From: Zanthoxylum bungeanum
Lineage: Eukaryota > Streptophyta > Magnoliopsida > Sapindales > Rutaceae
Reading direction: 5' to 3'
DNA: 64,000 nt
Assembly: GCA_019454045.1 (NCBI GenBank)
Contig: SKCR01041608.1
Span: forward strand, 1-64,000
The position numbers and the translations under genes are program-made. Numbering within the stretch: the stretch's first letter is position 1; each line of letters starts with the position of its first letter. The notes under the pieces were generated by a model. The model searched no databases and was not told the DNA's origin. It was given only the letters and a program-made list of their open reading frames with translations. Shown here in pieces: positions 31,395 through 42,368 of the stretch.

Positions 31395-32842
31395 CACGCA
31401 AAATGGTAAGAGTTTGTTGAGACATTTCCATATGTAATCCGCTACAAACAAGGTAAGGAAAACATTGTCGCCGATGCACTATCGCGAAGGTATGCTTTAC
31501 TTACTTCATTGAGTGCAAGAATGCTTGGGTTTGAATTTATTAAAGAACTTTATGCTAGTGATATTGACTTTAGTACTATCTATGCTGCATGTGAAAAGTC
31601 TACTTTTAGTAAATTCTGCCAATATGATGGGTTTCTGTTTATGGAGAATAGATTATGCATTCTTGTTTGTAGTATGCGTGAGTTGTTAGTGAGGGAAGCA
31701 CATGGGGGAGATTTAATGGGGCACTTTGGCATTGCCAAAACCTTAGGGGTATTGGGTGAATATTTTTATTAGCCTAAAATGCGGAGAGATATTGAGCGTT
31801 TGTGTGATAAATGCTTAACTTGTAAACATGCTAAATCTAAGGTTATGCCTCATGGGTTGTATACACCATTGCCTATACCTAGTGAGTCATGGGTAGATGT
31901 ATCGATGGACTTTATCTTGGTTTACCTAGGACTAAGAAGGGTAGAGATTCCATCTTTGTAGTGGTTGATAGGTTCAGTAAGATGGCACACTTTATAGCAT
32001 GTCATAAAACTGATGATGCCACTAACATTGCTGACTTGTTCTTTAGAGAAGTAGTACGACTCCATGGGATTCCACGGAGTATAGTTTCAGATCGTGAGGT
32101 CAAATTCCTTAGTCACTTTTGGAAAGTTTTATGGTGTAAGTTGGGAACTAAACTTTTGTATTCTACTACTTGCCACCCCCAAACTGATGACCATACCGAG
32201 GTTGTTAATAGGACTTTGACTCAGTTATTGCGTACTATTATCAATAAAAACTTAAAAACTTAGGAGGATTGTTTGTCTTTTTTTGAATTTGCATATAATC
32301 GTAGTATTCATTCCTCTACATCTTACTCACCATTTGAAATTGTTTATGGTTTTCAGCCACTAACTCCATTAGATTTGTTACATTTGCCTGTTGATGAGCA
32401 TGCGGGGCTAGATGGAAAAAGGAAAGCCGATTTGGTGAAGCATATACATGAGAAAGCAAGAGAGCAAATACAACGAAAGAATGAGCAATATGCTTCTCAT
32501 GCTAATAAGGGAAGAAAGCGTGTGGTATTTCAGCCTGGAGATTGGGTTTGGGTACACATGCACAAGGAGAGATTTCCTGAACAACGTAAATCTAAGCTAC
32601 AACCGAGAGAGGATGGTCTATTTCAAGTCTTGGAACAGATTAATGAAAATGCATACAAACTGGATTTACAAGGTAAGTATAATGTGTCTGCTACATTTAA
32701 TGTTTCTGACTTAACTCTTTTAGATGCAGGTACAGATTCGAGGTCAAATCCTTTTCAAGAGGGAGGGGATGACATGATCCAGCCGACAACAAAGCAAAAG
32801 ACCCATTACAAGTACCAGAATGGCCAATTACGAGGCAAATGA
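31395..32842 (+). pseudogene. E1 RNase H end and integrase, extending into the 3' LTR
   Basis: KENIVADALSRRYALL closes RNase H. The integrase zinc domain follows (REAHGGDLMGHFG, then [13 protein letters not shown]), with a TAG at 31770-31772. The core has DFILVY, a frameshift near 31920, [12 protein letters not shown], the second Asp in IVSDREVKF and the Glu in [13 protein letters not shown] lies at 32261-32263. The last frame, 32273-32842, has EFAYNRSIHSSTSYSPFEI and the C-terminal QPGDWVWVHMHKERFP and FNVSDLTLLDAG. It passes through the purine tract and 73 bases into the LTR. Integrase inserts the cDNA in the nucleus. This copy is inactive. Confidence 0.9.
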
Positions 32843-33422
32843 CCAAAAGACTCAGAGAAGCAATTGCGGGATTAGTTCAGAGTTTTATGGCCGATTGCAA
32901 CAAACAAATAGAGACGCATGTGAGGTTCAATAGAGAGGGCCCAAAGCCACTTCACTTGGCCCAAATCAGTTTTGAATGAAGCTTCACAGGCCTTTGAAGA
33001 CTTGAAGACTTTGGTATTTTTGTAATTTAGCCTTTAAGGGCATTGTTGTCTTTATTCCTTTAAGGTTTCTCTTTGTAACACTATTTAAGCTTTCTTTCTT
33101 TTTCATTTTGAAAACAATCAACGAATTTGAGAGAATATTACAGCTTTATGCTTTTTGGCTATGGCCAAATTCTTGTAAGGGAGAGATTCCACTTTTCAAG
33201 TTAAAATCGACTTATCTAAGTTTGGCAAACTTAGTGGTGTCTCCATTGCTAGCAAAACACTACAAGGAATCATCTTAAAGGTTCTCAAGGGCAAGTTATT
33301 TGTGGGTCTTCTTTGTGGCCTTGGAAGGGTTTTGTTTCTACAAAATCAAATTTGCGGTTCTTGGGGTTCTGTCCATTGCTTGGGGTTTGCTTGGATTTCG
33401 AATCCAAGTGGGTTTCTTGTCA
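32770..33422 (+). mobile_element. E1 3' LTR
   Basis: 653 bp, from TGACATG to TTGTCA, followed by ATATC. The purine tract CAAGAGGGAGGGGA (32756-32769) precedes it and is also coding (QEGGDD). Confidence 0.95.
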
Positions 33423-33427
33423 ATATC

Positions 33428-34190
33428 CTCAACAAAATCATTTACAAATTAACCTCATTACAAGCTTATACTCTTAAAACACTTCTCCAAATTGCATGTT
33501 TTCAACTATGTTAAAGCCAATTAACATTCCCAATTTCTAGGGTTTATTGTGCAAATATGGGGCTTTTAATTCTTGCTCAAAACTGAAAATTGAAAAGATA
33601 GAAAGGGAGAAGAAGCTTACCAAGTCTGGAAATGAAGCTTGAATGGCTCCAAAATGCTTTAAGAAATAGAGATTGGAAAGAAACTTGACATGAAGAGTTT
33701 TCCCTCATCACTTTCCACGTTTTTGTCTCTAGAAGAAGAGGGAATAGTGCCCTTTTTATAGGCAAAAAGTGGCTAATTTTTTATTGGGCATGAATGGCCA
33801 AGATGATGCCACCTCACCAAGTTCTAGATCATCCACGAATTTCACTGTAGCAGAAAGTAAATCTCGATTTTTGACCCACTTCGAATTCGAATTTGGAAGA
33901 ATGTTCAACGCGAAAGTTGTAGGTCTCGGTCTAAGATTTCCGGTGATATATAATTCATAAAATTCGGAGTTCGTATGAGAAAGTTACGGTCTAAATACCT
34001 AGGGCTGTCAGTATTAAGTCATAAAATAATTTCCGTATCGGAAATACGAGAAATTATCGAATGCCTGAAAAGTAATCCTCTTGAGTCCATACATGCTTAA
34101 ACATGTTTTTTATCGTGAACATGTCTCCAATAACATGATAGTTGTCGGTCTTTGGTAACACACAAGTCGCCCAGATTACCGGATGTTACA
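33428..34190 (-). mobile_element. Decayed gypsy LTR, right portion with promoter
   Basis: On the minus strand it begins TGTAACATCCGG at 34190, a common gypsy LTR start. It has a TATA box (CCTATAAAAAGGGC, about 33751-33764) and continues leftward across the E1 site into 9494-10222. No coding frame is supported. Confidence 0.5.
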
Positions 34191-35577
34191 CTAAAATAAG
34201 CATTCGATGGGTCAGGCCATAGCGAGGTCTGGCCGGATATAGTTGTTCATATCCGGCCAGACTTGAACAGAGTCAAGCCGGACATACTGCCTAGTCTAGA
34301 AACATAGAAACATGCACTTGCAAATACAAATACAATAAATGAGAATTTTAGATACATTAATAACGAAATGGCCATCTCCCATTGTTGGCATTGTATCCCG
34401 AGTGCGAACCATACTACTGTCTATTCACACTTTGGCTAGGGAACTTACGTCCGGGTTTCTATCCTATATACCACAGTATCATTTGATCGGATATGAATCA
34501 TGTCTGGCCGGACTTGTAATACATCAGGCCAGATATAACTCATAGATTAGAATGTATGAAATATGGAATCATGCTTAGAATAATAATAAACAAAGGAAAG
34601 TAGTAACATACGTACTAATATTGAGGAGATAATTAAACATGATCCGCATACCATATCCATAATATAGAAGGCCTGACATGCTTATAGGCTGTCAGATGTG
34701 TGTGCATGTCCGGCCGGACACAGTGTACATCTGGCCGGAGATACTGTGTCAAAACCAGAATCTCAGATGCGCATGACTTGTTGTTTTGTAGGCAAATATA
34801 GGAACTATTACCACCAATTATAATAATAGAATTAAGGAAGTAATTGCCTCCATAAAGAGGATGCCCTTAGATCTCATATTTTTTCCAATGTAGCGAGGCT
34901 GTATAGACGATTCTGATCGTTGGGTCTTTGCTGGATTCACACCAGAACGTACGGAACTCCAAAGGAAGGTAGGTTTTTCTATCTTTTTTTTTCAGATTAT
35001 TGTTATTGTTCACTAGATCGTTATTAGCTGATTGCTCCCCTAATACTCAAAAGTCCCCATTTTATAGTGAAACAGATGAGGGCTGCAGGTGGAAGAGAGA
35101 GCAAAATCCCCCATCTTTCTCCAATATGTCCCTAGTGATTGGCAAATCAAAACGTCAGACACAGCTTGAAACATGTCCGGCCGAATTTACAGTTTGGGAT
35201 GTATATCCGTCGGACGTAATCAAGCTTGTAATTCCAGCTGGTTTAATTTTGCATGTGGGCTGACAGCTCGATCATTTTCGACCGGCCATACAATTTGAAT
35301 TATATGTCCGGCCGGAGACAATCAGATCATTAACTTCAGTAACTAACAATTTGCTCACTCACACACATATGTATCATATCTGGCCGGATTTAGGGTTTTC
35401 AAGGTATGTCCGGCCGACTTTTCTGGCAAGAGACAAGGTAAGCCAAACATAGGTGATGTTTGGCCTCCTCTGGAGTTTCTTTCCTTCCCGGCATTCATTC
35501 TTACACTTCCCCAACTTTCAAAATGTGTCCCCGTAAGGGACTCATCATCGGGTTATGTATAAAAATATAGTGTCTAC
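34191..35577 (-). mobile_element. Divergent Tat-type LTR
   Basis: On the minus strand it starts TGTAGACACTATATTTT at 35577 and carries GATGAGTC near 35537, matching the start of the E5 LTR (TGTAGGCACTG at 50371, GATGAGTC). The conserved block is at 34385-34485 and a TATA box (CACTATAAAATGGGG) at about 35056-35070. The far end is not defined and no internal coding region adjoins it, so it is a solo or truncated LTR. TTCGAA arrays are replaced by GGCCGG palindromes. Confidence 0.65.
34225..35420. repeat. Dispersed TCCGGCCGGA palindrome cluster
   Basis: About 13 copies or near-copies, for example at 34229, 34249, 34502, 34708, 34731, 35174, 35308, 35381 and 35406. They are usually preceded by ATGT or ATAT and spaced 20-400 bases apart. 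Confidence 0.8.
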
Positions 35578-37601
35578 AATTACTCCTCAGGCTCTTTTAA
35601 GTGTTAAGAACTACTTCAAAAGAATCATCTAATTTTATTCTTCAAATCCCCATTTGATTATCTATGTGCCAAATTGAAAAGCAAAAAGAAAGTATTTTCT
35701 AAAAGACTCTTCAAATAAAAATAAAATTATATTCATTTTAATCAAATTAAATGAGCACAGTTTAACACAATAAATAATTATAAGTAATGATGGATGTGAT
35801 ATGAAAATTTTATAATATTAATAGAAGAGAGATAATATACATAAATTTATAATATTTTAATCAAATTAAATGGAACTCACTTTAATTATATCATTTTTAC
35901 TATACAAAAAGTTATTAGTAATTCCAACAATCGTCACTACAACTAAAGTGAAAAGAAATCAAATATTATATAATAATATTTGAAGAGAGACAGATAATTC
36001 TTCAATATTGAAGAATGAAAAGTAAAATCTAATGTGAAAAATCTCAAATAGTGTCTCTTTTAGACCAATTTTGATGATGTGATTATTTTATTTAACAAGT
36101 AAAAAACATTTTAAGAGTTTTTTAGAATTGATCTACGAGTTTAGTAGTAAGAAGCTTCTCACAATTTTAAAACAAAGGTACAATTAGAAACAGATAAAAG
36201 CAATTAAAATCTTTGGATGCATTAAACTAAGAAGAGAATCTTAGATGCAGAAGTCAAGAGGAACAAATATTCTTTGGTTTGATTTAATTAATAGACAAAC
36301 TGATTGCCAATCAAGGTTCTGTGCCATACTGAGGTGCTTGTCTGATATTGAGTCATCTTACAGCTATTTAGGTTTTTAAACAGCTAGATAGAAAATATAA
36401 ACTGTTGTATAGAACCAGCAGGACACTCTTGCAGAGTTGGTGATCTTGTTTGTAAGATTCAGCAGGAAGCCAAGAAATTGGAAGAAAACAAAAAGGATGT
36501 ATATTTTACCAATTGAACAACCTATAACACTGTCAGTATCCTGGAGAGAATTTCTCATACATAATCTAGCTACAAATGCAGATAGGCTAATAATTTTTAG
36601 CAGTCTTCCCCTCTTTTATTGGGTATCAAAGACAGATGCTGCTAGAACTGAAGATTGAACAATCTGATGAGCGATTTTACAGACTTTGTCAAATAAGAAT
36701 CCACTACCTTTGTTCAATCAACATTCAGAAGAAAAAGGACCAATCACAAGTAAGATAAAACTTACAGAAGCCTGACACGCAGAAGGCTATGGAAAGTTCA
36801 ATCCTAAATAAATAAAAATAAGTTGAAAAAACAGATCAAAGCCATAGCTTCAGTACACTCAATGCAGTGTCATAAAATGAATTCAGAAAGATAATGCAAC
36901 GATTCTGATAGATGATGACCATTTGTAAAAAATTGAAACGAATTTTATAATGCAATTCAAACTTGACTAAATGATGGCCATGAGTTTTGCATTCTTCCTA
37001 GAGTTCACAATTTTCCACAAATAAACCTTATAACCTTGATTGACAGAACAAGAACCAGAAACGGCTAGATTTGTAACTTGCATACATTGCATAAATTAAA
37101 CAAAAACTTGCACACTTAAAACCCTTTTGAACTCGTCAACTCGACTCCAAATTCATAAATCTCCACAATTCCTAGTCCACAGCTCACCTAATAAAGAGGC
37201 AATAAGCTACTAACAGAACACTGAACTCAATTATTAGATTTAATAAGTACAGTTTTCCGGTAAATATACTAAATGAACAAATAAAACCATATGTATAAGA
37301 AAGTGAACAATAATCAACTAAGCAAATAATATTTGACTACAACTTGAAAGAATCAAAACTGGTTTAAGAAACCTCTTAATCCTAGGCGCATCCAAACACA
37401 ATAATTTACTTATTGAACTGATTAGGCAGCTTATACTCCCTTTGCAGCAAAAGCTCCAAATGCCACAATGGAGCCAAACATATGATGGCCGAGGACACTC
37501 ATACCATTTCAAGAATCCAACACAATAGAAGCCATTAATTGGAGAGGCCTATTTGATGAATTTGTCAAAAATCACAGCCCAACAAACAACAAAAAGCACT
37601 C
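35578..37601. other. No coding feature; AT-rich flank and gene 3' region
   Basis: No recognisable element ends or coding domain. The part from about 37601 down to 37100 is probably 3' untranslated or downstream sequence of the minus-strand gene. Small frames (36376-36658) show no conserved pattern. Confidence 0.4.
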
Positions 37602-38006
37602 TCAATCCAAGTGGGGATTGCATTCTTTGGAATAGAAATCATTCTTCTCAATAAACGATTTCAACATGTCATAAGTAAAAGATAAATCATTTGGGTCACT
37701 TGTAAAAGACTCAGCAGGTGATTCCAAAGTAAGAGGTTGCTTAAAACAAAAGTAACAACCTCTGGCATTAGCACCACCATTTGCAGCAAAAGAGACCTTT
37801 TTGTTTTCGTCTTGCTGTTGTTTATTTCTTCTGTGAAAAAACTGTTTCTTGGCCTTATCAATTGGAAATAGGACCACTTTCTTTGCTTTTCTGAAACTCC
37901 CATTAACAAACCCACCACTCTGCTCAACATGGACCCCACCACCATCACCAGAGTCCTGATCATCATCAGCATCAAGTTTGGATATTTCCTTGATAGAATC
38001 GGACAT
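37602..38006 (-). CDS. Small conserved plant protein of unknown function
   Basis: The 134-residue frame starts at ATG 38006 (MSDSIKEISKLDADDD); the codons upstream include no ATG in frame. An acidic, Gly-rich start is followed by a basic segment with FPIDKAKKQFFHRR (about residues 47-60) and a Gln/Asn/Lys stretch. The C-terminus is GCYFCFKQPLTLESPAES, TSDPNDLSFTYDMLKSFIEKNDFYSKECNPHLD. The tail resembles a small plant family I recall as DUF4050-like (for example At1g15350 relatives). That naming is from memory. No signal peptide or membrane segment is seen. It is the only likely host gene here. Upstream, on its strand, are a purine-rich leader and a long A tract. An additional 5' exon cannot be excluded. 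Confidence 0.65.
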   Translation of the reverse strand: MSDSIKEISKLDADDDQDSGDGGGVHVEQSGGFVNGSFRKAKKVVLFPIDKAKKQFFHRRNKQQQDENKKVSFAANGGANARGCYFCFKQPLTLESPAESFTSDPNDLSFTYDMLKSFIEKNDFYSKECNPHLD

Positions 38007-38404
38007 GAACAAAAATAATCAAAAGTTTATCTTTATGTAATGAAGAAGAGTGATCAACAGATACATTGAATGATCTTTTAAACAAAATCAAATAGAACCC
38101 ACATGGGAATTGGAGTTGAATTTAGCACTCAATTCCGAGTGATCATCGAATTCTACCCCAAAAGTGTTGATGCCAACTCCCTTTCCCTTTCTCCTTCTTT
38201 TTTTTTTTTTTTTTTTTTTGTCGTGTTTTTAATCTTTGCAAAGAGCCACGTGTCTGTACTGATGTAGCCTGTGGCAGCTGGCGAAACTACAAACTTCTTA
38301 CTTGTGAGAAAGACTTTTATAAAGAAATTCCTAATAAATTTATCCAATAAATACACGTCAAATATTAATTATTAATTTTTTTATTTTGATATATTATTTT
38401 TAAA

Positions 38405-38442
<38 letters not shown>

Positions 38443-38783
38443 TTATTTGTGATACAGCTTGTAAACACTAGCCTAACATCAATTCCAAAAAACATACTCT
38501 CTCTTCTAACGTATCTAATAAATTCGGTGTGAGAAAATAATTTTCCTTTTAAAAATTTCTTTAAATAGAAATAATTTATATTATTTTAATTAAATTTTTG
38601 GTTTACATATATGTGGTTATATTATTTTAATTAATAAATAATAAGAGATTGTGATTTTCACCGCGCAATTAATACACTTTTATCTATTTCTCTCTTATTA
38701 TTTTCATAATACTCCATTATCCAGGTAAAAAAGTCAAAAAACTTGATTAATGTTTCTACATATTTACTCATGTGTTAAAAAAA
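38007..38783. other. Upstream region of the small gene; A/T tracts
   Basis: A T23-type run lies near 38197-38220 and an AT dinucleotide run near 38409-38440. The first 200 bases may be the 5' leader of the minus-strand gene. No clear TATA box was fixed. Confidence 0.45.
38409..38440. repeat. (AT)n microsatellite
   Basis: About 16 uninterrupted AT units. Confidence 0.95.
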
Positions 38784-39018
38784 TTAATTTATTAAAAACA
38801 TATAATCTCAATTTAATATTTCTGTAGAAAATTATTTTATTAGATTATTTAAATAAATTTATTCTAATTATACATCAGACTAATTAAATTTTAAATACTT
38901 TCGTATGTTATTTTTTATATTGATACAATGAATGAATAAAATAAAACTAGTAATATAATTGGTTAATTATTAATTTATTAATAGATCAATAAATTGACAC
39001 TCAAAAAATCAATTAAAA
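38784..39018 (+). repeat. AT-rich direct repeat, copy 1
   Basis: Nearly identical to 39681-39918, with one substitution block and small insertions. The copies are 662 bases apart. The first lies within the intergenic AT-rich DNA. Confidence 0.9.
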
Positions 39019-39680
39019 ATAACTCAAAAAAAATTATATGGAATATATGAGAGGTGTCATTTAATTTAATTTAATTTTTTTTTTTTTTTTTTTTGTATTT
39101 GAGTAATTAATACTTTTATTTATTTTAACTTTATTTGTGTATTTTTAATTATTCCAATGAATTAATAACGATATATAAAAGTAATTGTTTTGTTACAAGG
39201 GTAAATATATAAAAACATTAATCAATTTTTTGACATTTTGACTTGATGAAGGTAATGGGATATTATGAAATTAGGGAAAAAGTTGGTAATTGTGAATTCA
39301 TTGAGGGGGAGTGACAATCTCCTATAAATAATTATTAGTAATGATGTGGTACAAAAAAAAATTATATGAATATTAATAAAACAATGATGAGTTACTCTTT
39401 AATATTTAAGAAGAATATATGAAATCTAATTTGAAAATCTTAGCTCATCTTTTGAAATCGTTATTACTAATGCGATTCACCATTTGAACGATTCAATTGC
39501 ATTTGGCGAGTACTTCAGAGTTAATCTTAGAATATAAATTTTGTATCTCAATTTATGTGGCACATAGGGGCAATTTCACCCACAAACTCTCTACTACCCG
39601 CCCGACGTGGTTAGGATTTGGTATGTTTTTAGCGGATAATAGGTGGATTTGGTATTAAAAATTCATGTTTTGTATATTTT
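39019..39680. other. Spacer between direct repeats; no gene
   Basis: AT-rich sequence with a T-run near 39078-39094 and no open frame of note. Confidence 0.5.
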
Positions 39681-39918
39681 TTAATTTATTAAAAACATAT
39701 AATCTCAATTTAATATTTCTCTAGAAAATTATTTTATTAGATTATTTAAATAAATTTATTCTAATTATACATCAGACTAATTAAATTTTAAATACTTTCG
39801 TATGTTATTTTATATTGATACAATGAATGAATAAAATAAAATAAAACTAGTAATATAATTGGTTAATTATTAAACTATTAATAGATCAATAAATTGACAC
39901 TCAAAAAATCAATTAAAA
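39681..39918 (+). repeat. AT-rich direct repeat, copy 2
   Basis: Ends exactly (AATTAAAA) at the junction with the E4 integrase remnant at 39919-39920. Confidence 0.9.
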
Positions 39919-39959
39919 CAGTAGAATGAATGCACCTATTATATGCATATTTTATAATG

Positions 39960-40680
39960 GCAAGCCATCTTCTAAGATTTTAGAATCTTCCAACTATAGT
40001 GCGCAACATTTTGATAAAGTTCTATTATTTACTTCTGTTTGTCCGTCTATTTTTGGATGACAAATAATAGAATATAACAACTTAATACCCAATTTAGCCC
40101 ACAACACCTTCCATAAATGGCTAAGGAACTTAACATCTCTATCTGATACAATACTCATAGGTATACCATGGAGTCGCACTATGTCTCTGGAAAATAAATC
40201 AGCTATGTTTGTGGCATCATCAGTTTTATGACATGCTATGAAATGTTCCATCTTGCTAAACCTATCAACCACAACAAATATAGAATCCATAGCCCTCTTT
40301 GTCATAGGAAAACCTAATATAAAATCCATATATATGTCAATCCAAGTTGGTTCACTAGGCACAAGCAAAGAAGTATCCATGAGGCATCAATTTAGATTTA
40401 GCCTGTTTACATGTTATACACCTATCACGAATATGCTCAACATCACGTTTAATTCTAGGCCAATAAAAGTGCTCATGCAAAATATCTAATGTCTTACTAA
40501 TACCAAAGTGCCCCATCAAACCTATTCATCTTAAATAAGAATCCATCATGTAAGTAAAACGAACCAAATGAAGACTTTGTATATGCAACATAAATCTCAT
40601 CAAAGTCAGAATCACATGCATATAGATCCTTAATCAAATCAAATCCCAACATCCGGGTATTCATTTAAGTAAGTAAAACA
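39960..40680 (-). pseudogene. E4 integrase remnant
   Basis: An open segment at 39994-40380 reads [23 protein letters not shown] (first Asp of the core is in VVDRF), [20 protein letters not shown] (second Asp) and [11 protein letters not shown] (catalytic Glu). Upstream, the zinc region is visible in a broken frame as DRCITCKQAKSK near 40395-40430, and FYWPRIKR near 40460. The C-terminal domain is missing, cut at the 39919 junction. It is a fragment of the same family as E1 integrase with no functional potential. Confidence 0.85.
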
Positions 40681-40689
40681 TACATTCAC

Positions 40690-41900
40690 GATAGTGCATC
40701 GGTGACAATATTTTCCTTACCTTGCTTTTAGCGGATTACATATGGAAATGTCTCAAACTAAAACTAACCATTTCGCATGTCGCTTGTTCAGCTTACCTTG
40801 GAACTTCAAATGCTTCAATGACCCATGATCAATGGATCACAAACTCTGGAGGCCACAGATAATGATGCCAAGTCTCAAGGGCTCTCACTAGCGCATACAA
40901 CTCATTGTCGTATGTAAGGTACCTCAAAACTACTTCATTCAGCTTCTCACTAAAGTAGGCTATTGGCTGCCTTTATTGTATAAAAACCGCTACAATACAT
41001 ATCCCGGATGCGTCACACTCAATCTCAAATGTCTTCTCAAAAATGGATAGCGCCAAAACTGGTGCACTGCACAACTTCATTTTAAGATCCTCGAATGCAA
41101 GCTCATGCTCTTCTCCCCATTTGAAGCCAATAGTTTTATTTACTACTTTAGTCAGTGGTGCTGCAATGCTACTGAAGTCTCTAACAAATCTACATTAGAA
41201 GCTTGCTAATTCATGGAAGCTTCTAACTTCGGTCACAGTTGTCGGTGTAGGCCAATCCTGAATTGCCTTTACCTTTTCTACATCAACTTCGATGCCATCT
41301 GCACTTACAACAAAACCAAGAAAATATATCTATCCATACAAAAAGTGCACTTATCAAAGTTAGCATACAATTTTTCTTGTCTTAACACATCAATAACATT
41401 CTTCAAATGCGTAACATGCTCATATAATATTTTACTATAAATTAAGAAGTCATCAAAATAAACTACAACAAACTTACCTATAAATGCACGCATAACATGA
41501 TTCATCAATCTCATAAAGGTGCTAGGTGCATTTGTAGGACCAAATGGCATAACTAATCATTCATACAAGCCATACTTGGTCTTAAATGCAGTTTTCCACT
41601 CATTTCACTCTCTCATGCGAATTTGATGGTATCCATTCTTCAGATCAATCTTACTAAAAACTATGGACCCATGCAATTCCTATGACATGTCATCTAGTCT
41701 AGGAATATGGTGACGATACTTTATCGTTATATTGTTGATCGCTCGACAATCAACGCACATACGCCACGTCCCATCTATCTTAGGAACTAGAAGAACTGGT
41801 ACCGCACATGGACTCATACTTTCTCTGACATACCCTTTCTCCATCAACTCATGTACTTGCCTCTAAAGTTCATTTGTTTCCTCAGGATTACTCGGTAGGC
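40690..41900 (-). pseudogene. E4 reverse transcriptase and RNase H remnant
   Basis: The RT stretch 41305-41550 is open and has [20 protein letters not shown] and [13 protein letters not shown] (YxDD site). 41560-41850 carries the N-terminal RT motifs, including the [13 protein letters not shown] junction, in broken frames. RNase H sequence follows from about 41060 down to 40690, ending near KLNKRHAKW and VADALS. Multiple frameshifts and substitutions interrupt it. In E1 the same domains occupy 30290-31500. Confidence 0.82.
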
Positions 41901-42368
41901 TGGTCTATTGGGAATGACAGCGTCAGGTATGAAATCTATTTGGTGCTCAATACCTCTAATGGGTGGAAGTCCATTAGGAATGTCCTATGTCAGCACATCA
42001 CTGAATTCCTGCAAAAGAGATGAAATAGACACATGAAGCAAATGGTCAGTGTTAGTAAAATAAACATGTGGTTCATTATAGACTAACAATAGCATAGGCT
42101 TGATAGCCTTGAAAGCTTTCCTCGCTTCACCCTCACCCATATAGAAACTTTTTTTTACTATCTATTTTGTTTCCCCCTCACGTTCACTCACACTCCCCTT
42201 GGGAACTCTCACGGCTTTGGCCTTGTTTTTCTCATTAGGTTCGGCCTTTGACCCATTTAGCTCACCACTCTCACTAATTTCCCCCAATGTGGTGCTTTCC
42301 CTCACTCTCTCTTTATCACGCTCAAGTTACAACTTAACCTGATCTTCATGGACTTGTGAAGGTGTAAG

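Larger units (their letters stand above)
10228..33422 (+). mobile_element. E1: chromovirus-like Ty3/gypsy element hosting E2 and E3
   Basis: The termini are TGACATG and TTGTCA, and both flanks carry ATATC (10223-10227 and 33423-33427). Without E2, E3 and their duplications it is about 7.4 kb. The order is LTR, primer site, repeat-bearing leader, gag, protease, RT, RNase H, integrase, purine tract, LTR. The end of pol runs through the purine tract into the 3' LTR, which I recall as a trait of the CRM group; the assignment is not certain. Pol is broken by several stops. Confidence 0.93.
39920..42368 (-). mobile_element. E4: truncated E1-family pol remnant
   Basis: The minus-strand sequence runs from the gag-RT linker (near 42368, matching E1 at about 29825) to the integrase core end at 39920. 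No LTR remains. It is cut on the right by the copia LTR and on the left at the 238-bp repeat. Codons that are stops in E1 are intact here at three places, but E4 has other breaks. Confidence 0.88.
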
